Assembly (NCBI GenBank): GCA_015491135.1
Contig: WFWK01000026.1
Location: 1 to 11,476, forward strand
Direction: 5' to 3'
Source: Patescibacteria group bacterium
GTDB taxonomy: Bacteria > Patescibacteriota > Minisyncoccia > Phycocordibacterales > UBA2100
DNA: 11,476 nucleotides
Below, piece after piece: positions 6,378-11,476 of this stretch. How positions within the stretch are numbered: the first letter of the stretch is position 1; each line of letters begins with the position of its first letter. The notes beneath the pieces are model-generated. The model was not told where the DNA came from, searched no databases, and saw only the letters and a program-made list of their open reading frames with translations. The position numbers and the translations under genes are program-made.

Positions 6378-6484
6378 CGATAAGTCAAGCGGTTTTTAAA
6401 TATAAGATTTTAGTTGTTTTCGCGTTATGTTACAGTTTTAATTTTAAAAAATCATAAAATGCTGCATTTGGGATAATAAATTAT

Positions 6485-6543
6485 TATAAAGGACAAAATT
6501 TAATGAAAATAAGCTAAAATTTAATATTATTTTGTCCTTTATA
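6485..6543. repeat. Perfect 15-bp inverted repeat in the divergent promoter region
   Basis: TATAAAGGACAAAAT (6485-6499) is repeated exactly as its reverse complement (6529-6543), with 29 AT-rich bases between. As RNA this makes a 15-bp stem; as DNA it could be two half-sites for a dimeric regulator or the ends of a small element. It lies 81 bp upstream of the CorA gene start. A perfect 15-bp match is unlikely by chance, even in AT-rich DNA. Confidence 0.7.
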
Positions 6544-6590
6544 GTGTTTGTCTTTTACGAATACAAAAACATGTTGTCAAGCTTTAATTC

Positions 6591-6618
6591 TTGCTAATAT
6601 GACAAAACACGTTACAAT
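6591..6618 (+). promoter_or_regulatory. Predicted leaderless promoter of the CorA-cysS operon
   Basis: TTGCTA (6591-6596), a 16-bp spacer and TACAAT (6613-6618) are seen. The -10 ends six bases before the ATG at 6625, so the transcript should start at the start codon itself. The hexamer and spacing are identical to trpS. No Shine-Dalgarno is present. Confidence 0.6.
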
Positions 6619-6624
6619 GCAATT

Positions 6625-7560
6625 ATGTACAAAATCCTTGATGCAAAATCAAAAGAAAATTTAACTTGGCATTATCTAAATTTTCCCGATGCCGATGAAC
6701 TAAAAAAAGTAGCTGAAGTTTGCAAATTAAATACTTCAATTTTATACGAACTTTCAAAGCCATCGCTAAAACCTCGTGCGCAACGTATCGGTGATTTTCT
6801 TTATTTGGTTTTCCACTTCCCCTTTCACACTCATAAAGAGTTTGATACTTCCTCTGAGTACGAAATAGACTTTGTAATAGGAAAAGATTTTCTGCTAACC
6901 ACTACTTATGACAAAATATCCGTGCTTGATGAATTTGCTTCTGCTTTTGATGTGCATTCCATTTCATCTAACGGAGTTGATGATAGGCCGTTTGAAGATC
7001 CGATAGATATTTTCAACTCCATTTTAAAACTTATGTATGAAGAAGTTGAAAGACAAATTGATATAGTTAAAAATGAACTTGAACATATTGAGCATGCCAT
7101 CTTTGAGGGGCACCATAAAGAAATGGTAAAAGCGATATCACAAGTGGCCAGAGATATACTAAATCTTAAACAATCTCTTGATCCACACCAAGATATATGG
7201 AAGTCAATTTTAAACGAGGCGCATGAACTTGAACTACCTAATACTAAAAGGAGATTGCAAGCATCTGAAGATATCTTTTGGAAAGTAAGAAAGCATATAA
7301 CAAACCTGTGGCAGACCTTGACGGAACTTAGAGAAACAAACAACTCCCTTCTATCAACAAACCAAAACGAGGTTATGCAAATTCTTACAATTCTCGCTTT
7401 TGTGACTTTCCCGCTGTCATTGATTGCATCTTTGTTTGGAATGAATACAGAGTATACTCCACTGTTGGGTATAAAATATGATTTTTGGGTTATAATAGCT
7501 TTAATGTCTTTAGCTACGATTGCTATGTTTTTCTACTTTAAACATAAAAATTGGCTATAG
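6625..7560 (+). CDS. CorA-family divalent metal cation transporter
   Basis: A 311-aa CorA-type channel/transporter, normally a homopentamer in the cytoplasmic membrane that imports Mg2+ or, in some members, Co2+, Ni2+ or Zn2+. A large soluble N-terminal domain (1 to about 245) includes long helices rich in Glu and Leu, as in the CorA stalk. Two membrane helices close the protein (about 249-270 and 285-305). The diagnostic Gly-Met-Asn pore motif is intact at 272-274 in LFGMNTEYTP, and the C-terminus ends with the basic KHKNWL. Length and architecture are normal for CorA. The ATG at 6625 has no Shine-Dalgarno but is six bases after TACAAT. cysS starts one base after the stop, so the two genes form an operon. 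Metal specificity cannot be told from sequence. Confidence 0.94.
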   Translation: MYKILDAKSKENLTWHYLNFPDADELKKVAEVCKLNTSILYELSKPSLKPRAQRIGDFLYLVFHFPFHTHKEFDTSSEYEIDFVIGKDFLLTTTYDKISVLDEFASAFDVHSISSNGVDDRPFEDPIDIFNSILKLMYEEVERQIDIVKNELEHIEHAIFEGHHKEMVKAISQVARDILNLKQSLDPHQDIWKSILNEAHELELPNTKRRLQASEDIFWKVRKHITNLWQTLTELRETNNSLLSTNQNEVMQILTILAFVTFPLSLIASLFGMNTEYTPLLGIKYDFWVIIALMSLATIAMFFYFKHKNWL

Positions 7561-7561
7561 T

Positions 7562-8968
7562 ATGACTATTTACCTTAAAAACACATTATCCGGCAAAAAA
7601 GAGGAGTTTAAACCTCTACAAGAAGGGGTTGTAAAAATGTATCATTGTGGACCAACTGTCTACAGCAGGGCCCACATAGGCAATCTGCGCGCCTATGTAT
7701 TTGCCGATACTTTGCGCAGAATGTTTTTGTTTGCCGGATTTCAGGTAAAACAAGTGATAAATATTACAGATGTCGGGCACCTTACCGATGATGCCGATGA
7801 GGGTGAGGATAAAGTTGAAAAAGAAGCCAAAAAACAAAAACTAAAAGCTTCGGAAATTGCTCAAAAATATACTAAAATCTTTCTGCAGGATCTCAAAAAA
7901 CTAAATGTTGATGTAGATTTTATAGAATTTCCGAAAGCCTCCGAGTATATAGACGCTCAAATTGCAATGATACTGACTCTGCAGGAGAAAGGGTACACGT
8001 ACCAAACCAAAGACGGTATATACTTTGACACTTCCAAATTCAAGAAGTATGGAAAACTTGGTCAAATTGACAAAGAAGGTCTCAAAGAAGGGGCTCGCAT
8101 CGGCAAAAACAAAGAAAAGAAAAACCCGACAGACTTTGCTCTGTGGAAATTTTCAAAAAAAGGAGAGAAAAGACAACAAGAGTGGAACTCGCCTTGGGGG
8201 GTTGGCTTTCCCGGTTGGCACATAGAATGCTCATCAATGATAAGAGCGCTTTTGGGCTCGCAAATAGACATCCACACGGGAGGGATAGAGCATATACCGG
8301 TGCATCACAACAATGAAATAGCTCAATCTGAATGCGCAACCGGAAAAGAATTTGTAAAGTACTGGCTTCATATTGAACATTTGCTGGTTGACGGTAAAAA
8401 AATGTCAAAATCTCTTGGAAACATTATCACCCTTGATGACGTCATTGAAAAAGGATTTACTCCGGATGATCTAAGAATGCTTTATCTGGGAGCGCACTAC
8501 AGCAAACAGCTTAATTTCACTTGGAACTCTCTGGAGGCTTCAGCGCGCTCTCTTGAGAGACTGCGTAACCTCCTCTCTCCTCTTGCCTCAATCAAAGAAA
8601 AACAAGAGCTCAATGAAGAGGCACTAAACCAAATTCAAGAGGCTATTTTTGATGATGTAAACACGCCAGCTCTTTTGTCTGTGCTTTGGGATACCGCCAA
8701 AAACAAAGAAATGTCTCCTGCTCAAAAACTGGCAGCAGTTAACGTATTCTCAGAACTTTTGGGGATAGATTTTCTAAAACAAACCAGAAAAAAGCAAAAA
8801 ATTGAAATTGAATCCTTACCCAAAGACATACAGGAGCTTATTGAAAAGAGGCAAAAAGCCAGAAAAGAGAAAAATTACAACCTTGCGGACAAATTGCGAA
8901 AACAAATAAACCAAAAAGGCTATACCATAGTTGACTACGGAGATAAACAAGAAATTTATCAAAAATAA
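7562..8968 (+). CDS. cysS: Cysteinyl-tRNA synthetase
   Basis: Cytoplasmic class Ia enzyme that attaches cysteine to tRNA-Cys. The 468-aa product is of usual length and has the HIGH-type motif HIGN at 38-41 and KMSKS at 280-284. By comparison with E. coli CysRS, the active-site zinc ligands are all kept: C29 (YHCGPTVY), C223 (WHIECS), and H248 and E252 (VHHNNE). The zinc-loop sequence GGIEHIPVHHNNE differs from the E. coli LMFPHHENE type, a variant I associate with Patescibacteria from memory. The C-terminal helical domain ends in a lysine-rich KARKEKNYNLADKLRKQI helix. The ATG at 7562 is one base after the CorA-gene TAG and no Shine-Dalgarno is visible, so reinitiation or coupling is likely. 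An in-frame ATG at 7520 inside the CorA gene is too far upstream of the family start. No clear terminator lies in the 53 bp before the convergent ligA end. Confidence 0.98.
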   Translation: MTIYLKNTLSGKKEEFKPLQEGVVKMYHCGPTVYSRAHIGNLRAYVFADTLRRMFLFAGFQVKQVINITDVGHLTDDADEGEDKVEKEAKKQKLKASEIAQKYTKIFLQDLKKLNVDVDFIEFPKASEYIDAQIAMILTLQEKGYTYQTKDGIYFDTSKFKKYGKLGQIDKEGLKEGARIGKNKEKKNPTDFALWKFSKKGEKRQQEWNSPWGVGFPGWHIECSSMIRALLGSQIDIHTGGIEHIPVHHNNEIAQSECATGKEFVKYWLHIEHLLVDGKKMSKSLGNIITLDDVIEKGFTPDDLRMLYLGAHYSKQLNFTWNSLEASARSLERLRNLLSPLASIKEKQELNEEALNQIQEAIFDDVNTPALLSVLWDTAKNKEMSPAQKLAAVNVFSELLGIDFLKQTRKKQKIEIESLPKDIQELIEKRQKARKEKNYNLADKLRKQINQKGYTIVDYGDKQEIYQK

Positions 8969-9021
8969 ATCGGCTCAAAAGCAGCTTACCCCGCCCTTAC
9001 AGCATAAATTTAGAAATAGAC

Positions 9022-11019
9022 CTAATACAGTTCTCCATTTTCAAACTCCTCCTCGGTTATTATCTTTACGTTAAACTTTTTTGCCTTCTCATACTTACTG
9101 CCCGGGTTTTTACCCATAAGCAAATAATCTGTTTTTGGCGAAACGGAACTTGCCACCTTGCCCCCCAGTGACTCTATTTTTTCTTTAAAATAACTCCTCG
9201 GCGCAGAAAGTGTTCCAGTTATAACAAACGTTTTTCCCTTAAGTACACTTTCTTCTTTTGGTAAAGGTTTTAATTTAATATACTTTAGAAGCTCTTGAAC
9301 CTCATTTTGCTTTTGCTTATCTTTGCACCAATCTTTTATTGACTTAGCAATCTTGTCTCCCACACCTTCTATTTGTTCAAGCTCCTCTTCTGAAGCGTTG
9401 CAAAGCTCTGAGATGCCGAAATATTTTTTCGCCAAAAGTCTGGCAACTTCCTGTCCAACCATCGGAATAGAAAGCGCAACCAAAAATTTATCAAAACGTA
9501 TTTCTCTTGAGTTTTCTATTGCATCAAGCAAATTGCTGGCGCTTTTTTCTTTAAATCCTTCCAGTTCAAGCAGATCTCCCTTTTGTAACCTAAAAATATC
9601 GGCAAACCTGCTTACAAGTCCGGCTTCCATAAGCTTTTTTAAAATCTGCCCGCTGAGCCCTCTTATGTCAAAAGCTTGTTTTGATGCAAAGTGAGCAAAC
9701 TGTCGCAAGCGCAAAGTGAAAGAGTCTTTTACCTTGCAAAACCATGCCGCCTCTCCAGGTTTTCTCTCTATGCTTCCGTCACCGCCACATTCGGGAATTT
9801 TCTTGGGCCACCTGAAAGGTTTGCTGTCTTTGGGACGTAATTCCTTTACGACAGATACTATCTCCGGAATTATATCCCCCGCCTTTTTTATAACCACGGT
9901 ATCTCCTTCTCTTACATCCAATCTTTTTATTTCATCTTCATTATGCAAAGTGGCGCGAGAGACAACGCTTCCGGCAATTTTAACTGGTTTTAGCTCGGCA
10001 ACTGGTGTTATAACGCCGGTTCTGCCAACTTGAAATACTATTCTCTCCAAAGTGGTTGTCGCCTCCTCCTCTGGAAATTTAAAAGCTATGGCCCAACGTG
10101 GTGCTTTTGAAGTATACCCCAACACCTCTTGCAGAGTGCGTGAGTTAACTTTTAAAACCAATCCGTCTATCATATATTTTTGTTTCTCTCGCTTGCTCTG
10201 CCAGCTCCTCCAAAGTTCTATGACTTCCGAAACTGATGAATACAAAGCATAATGTTTATTAACCGGAAATCCCAGCTCTTGCAGTTTTTCAAGCTCTTGA
10301 CACTGAGTCTCGGGCAAAGAGGACGCCATTGCAAGCTCATAAGCGAAAAAATCCAGGCCGACTTTGGCAGTCTCTTTCGGATCAAGTTGGCGCAAGGCAC
10401 CGGCGGCCGCATTTCTCGGATTTGCATAAAGCGGTTTGTTTAACTCCTCTCTTTCTTTGTTTATTTTTTTGAAATTTTCAATTGAAAGATATACTTCACC
10501 CTCAATCACACAATCTATTTTCTCCCTTAACTTCAACGGCACTGACCTGATAGTGCGAGCGTTTGCGGTAACATCCTCCCCAAATACACCATCTCCCCTT
10601 GTGGCTGCAAGTGCAAGTTCGCCTTTTTTATATTGAAGAACAATCTTTAATCCATCTATTTTAAGTTCCGTACAGTATTCAACCTTTTCATCTACCCCTT
10701 CTTTGGCAAGAAAGCGTTTAACCCGCTCATCAAAAGCATAAATATCTTCTGCAACAAAAGCATCATCAAAAGACCATTGTCTAATCGGTAGTTTTACTTT
10801 TTTGAATTTATCAGCCGGAGCTCCTCCGACACGCGCGGTTGGAGAGTTTGGATCTTTAAGTTCCGGGTATTTCTCTTCAAGCTCAATCAACTCCTGCAGT
10901 AGAGAGTCATATTGCGCATCCGATATCTCGGGATCATCCAGCACATAGTAGCGATAGTTATGATAATTTATAAGTTCACGCAATTTTTCAACTTTTTCTT
11001 TGATTTTCTTATCTACCAT
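9022..11019 (-). CDS. ligA: NAD-dependent DNA ligase LigA
   Basis: A 665-aa NAD+-dependent ligase that seals nicks in replication and repair. Order of domains: Ia/adenylation with RYYVLDDPEISDAQYD (23-38) and catalytic Lys120 in ELKIDG, where the AMP adduct forms; the OB fold; the zinc-finger region (about 400-445); helix-hairpin-helix repeats (about 480-575); and a C-terminal BRCT domain (about 590-665, FVITGTLSAPRS). The zinc finger is degenerate: C411 (in PECGGDG) and C428 (in AWFCKVKDS) remain, but the first and fourth cysteines of the usual CxxC...C...C set are replaced. A well-spaced Shine-Dalgarno AGGAT (11026-11030) precedes the ATG by six bases, the only clear one in the window. It lies 26 bp after the murC stop and is probably cotranscribed. 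Its 3' end converges on cysS. Confidence 0.98.
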   Translation of the reverse strand: MVDKKIKEKVEKLRELINYHNYRYYVLDDPEISDAQYDSLLQELIELEEKYPELKDPNSPTARVGGAPADKFKKVKLPIRQWSFDDAFVAEDIYAFDERVKRFLAKEGVDEKVEYCTELKIDGLKIVLQYKKGELALAATRGDGVFGEDVTANARTIRSVPLKLREKIDCVIEGEVYLSIENFKKINKEREELNKPLYANPRNAAAGALRQLDPKETAKVGLDFFAYELAMASSLPETQCQELEKLQELGFPVNKHYALYSSVSEVIELWRSWQSKREKQKYMIDGLVLKVNSRTLQEVLGYTSKAPRWAIAFKFPEEEATTTLERIVFQVGRTGVITPVAELKPVKIAGSVVSRATLHNEDEIKRLDVREGDTVVIKKAGDIIPEIVSVVKELRPKDSKPFRWPKKIPECGGDGSIERKPGEAAWFCKVKDSFTLRLRQFAHFASKQAFDIRGLSGQILKKLMEAGLVSRFADIFRLQKGDLLELEGFKEKSASNLLDAIENSREIRFDKFLVALSIPMVGQEVARLLAKKYFGISELCNASEEELEQIEGVGDKIAKSIKDWCKDKQKQNEVQELLKYIKLKPLPKEESVLKGKTFVITGTLSAPRSYFKEKIESLGGKVASSVSPKTDYLLMGKNPGSKYEKAKKFNVKIITEEEFENGELY

Positions 11020-11025
11020 AGAGAT

Positions 11026-11030
11026 ATCCT
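11026..11030 (-). promoter_or_regulatory. Ribosome binding site of ligA
   Basis: On the minus strand AGGAT lies six bases upstream of the ATG at 11019. It is the only well-placed Shine-Dalgarno sequence that I find ahead of a gene here. It supports the chosen ligA start and suits an internal gene of an operon. Confidence 0.7.
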
Positions 11031-11045
11031 ATCATAAAATAAGCT

Positions 11046-11476
11046 CTAATTTGCAATGTTCTGCGCAAGTTTAAACATCTCACCCGCTCCCATACATAAA
11101 ATAATGTCACCTTTTTCCCCCTTATTTTTAAGCTCGGAAACAAGAGACTCCCATGGCAAGGCTGTAGCTTTTTTCCCTGTCTTTGAGACAGCCAAAGAAA
11201 GAGATTTACTTGTTATACCCTCAATGGGAGCCTCGCGCGCAGGATAAATCGGAGCCAAGTACACTTCATCTGCCAGTTCAAAAGCGTGCGCAAATTCATC
11301 AAAAAGCTCTGCTGTGCGTGAGTACATATGAGGCTCAAAAACGGCATAAACTCTGCCGTGGGGGTTTGCCTTTCTGACCGCCGAAAGCGTTGCTTTAATC
11401 TCTGTTGGGTGATGGGCGTAATCGTCAAACACTAAAGCGCCTTTGTTGTTTTTTCCTTTGTATTCAATTCTTCGCC
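11046..11476 (-). CDS. murC: UDP-N-acetylmuramate-L-alanine ligase MurC, C-terminal part
   Basis: The last 142 codons of a MurC-type ligase, entering from the right edge. MurC adds L-alanine to UDP-MurNAc with ATP in the cytoplasm, the first amino-acid step of peptidoglycan stem synthesis. The visible part is the C-terminal Mur-ligase domain: an RRIEY start, the family signature VFDDYAHHPTEI, then FEPHMYSRT and a closing CMGAGEMFKLA. GAGEM replaces the more common GAGDI. The frame is open to the edge, so the internal GTG at 11432 is not the start. Mpl is a close relative but normally has a different DDxAHHPT context, so murC is preferred. ligA follows 26 bp downstream. Confidence 0.93.
   Translation of the reverse strand, partial: RRIEYKGKNNKGALVFDDYAHHPTEIKATLSAVRKANPHGRVYAVFEPHMYSRTAELFDEFAHAFELADEVYLAPIYPAREAPIEGITSKSLSLAVSKTGKKATALPWESLVSELKNKGEKGDIILCMGAGEMFKLAQNIAN

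Larger units (their letters stand above)
6287..6624. other. AT-rich divergent intergenic region
   Basis: This region separates the divergent FN3-like and CorA genes. It contains no convincing open frame, tRNA or known riboswitch. It does contain a hairpin (6351-6377), a perfect 15-bp inverted repeat (6485-6543), the short palindrome ATAATA-AAT-TATTAT at about 6473-6487, and promoter sequences at both ends. AAAGGAC occurs at 6345-6351 and 6488-6494, and in reverse at 6534-6540. Regulation of one or both flanking genes or an untranslated RNA are both possible. Confidence 0.6.

Noticed and set aside
6287..6624. Possible replication origin in the AT-rich palindromic region
   Set aside because: No dnaA or dnaN nearby and no cluster of DnaA-box-like 9-mers was seen; AT richness and palindromes alone are not enough.
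8969..9021. Terminator between the convergent cysS and ligA genes
   Set aside because: No stable GC-rich stem followed by a T run could be found in these 53 bases on either strand.

Overview
The window is about 11.5 kb of AT-rich bacterial DNA, gene-dense, in the standard genetic code. It probably comes from the Candidate Phyla Radiation (Patescibacteria). I infer this from compact single-copy housekeeping genes in unusual neighbourhoods, a DNA ligase whose zinc finger has lost two of four cysteines, a cohesin-type surface protein, and start regions that mostly lack Shine-Dalgarno sequences. I cannot place it below phylum level. No rRNA, tRNA, CRISPR array, insertion sequence or phage gene was found.

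Layout. From 1 to 6286 every gene is on the minus strand. Reading in transcription order (right to left) these are: a signal-peptide protein with a fibronectin III-like domain and three membrane helices (6286-5141); a secreted, membrane-anchored cohesin-like protein (5033-4356); a 101-aa ribbon-helix-helix-like protein (4248-3943) 26 bp ahead of dnaK (3916-1994); a 299-bp spacer packed with hairpins (1695-1993); a 70-aa double-spanning membrane protein (1694-1482); trpS (1418-444); and a DedA-family membrane protein that overlaps the end of trpS and runs off the left edge (465-1). A 338-bp AT-rich divergent intergenic region (6287-6624) with a perfect 15-bp inverted repeat separates these from a plus-strand pair, a CorA-family metal transporter gene and cysS (6625-8968), one base apart. 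Converging on cysS from the right are ligA (11019-9022) and the 3' part of murC (11476-11046), both minus strand.

How it fits together. Most genes are core functions: two aminoacyl-tRNA synthetases, the Hsp70 chaperone, replicative/repair DNA ligase, a peptidoglycan precursor ligase and a divalent-cation channel. The accessory part is the neighbouring pair of exported proteins, each with an extracellular beta-sandwich domain, a charged linker and a C-terminal membrane anchor. They look like cell-surface components.

The most interesting signals are non-coding. Near-consensus -10 boxes end exactly six bases before the ATG of trpS and of the CorA gene, which predicts leaderless mRNAs. There is a hairpin cluster downstream of dnaK whose two outer GC-rich hairpins share a sequence in inverted orientation, and the palindromes at 6351-6377 and 6485-6543. 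All ten visible stop codons are TAA or TAG, with no TGA. I did not find a clear new multi-gene defence or metabolic system.
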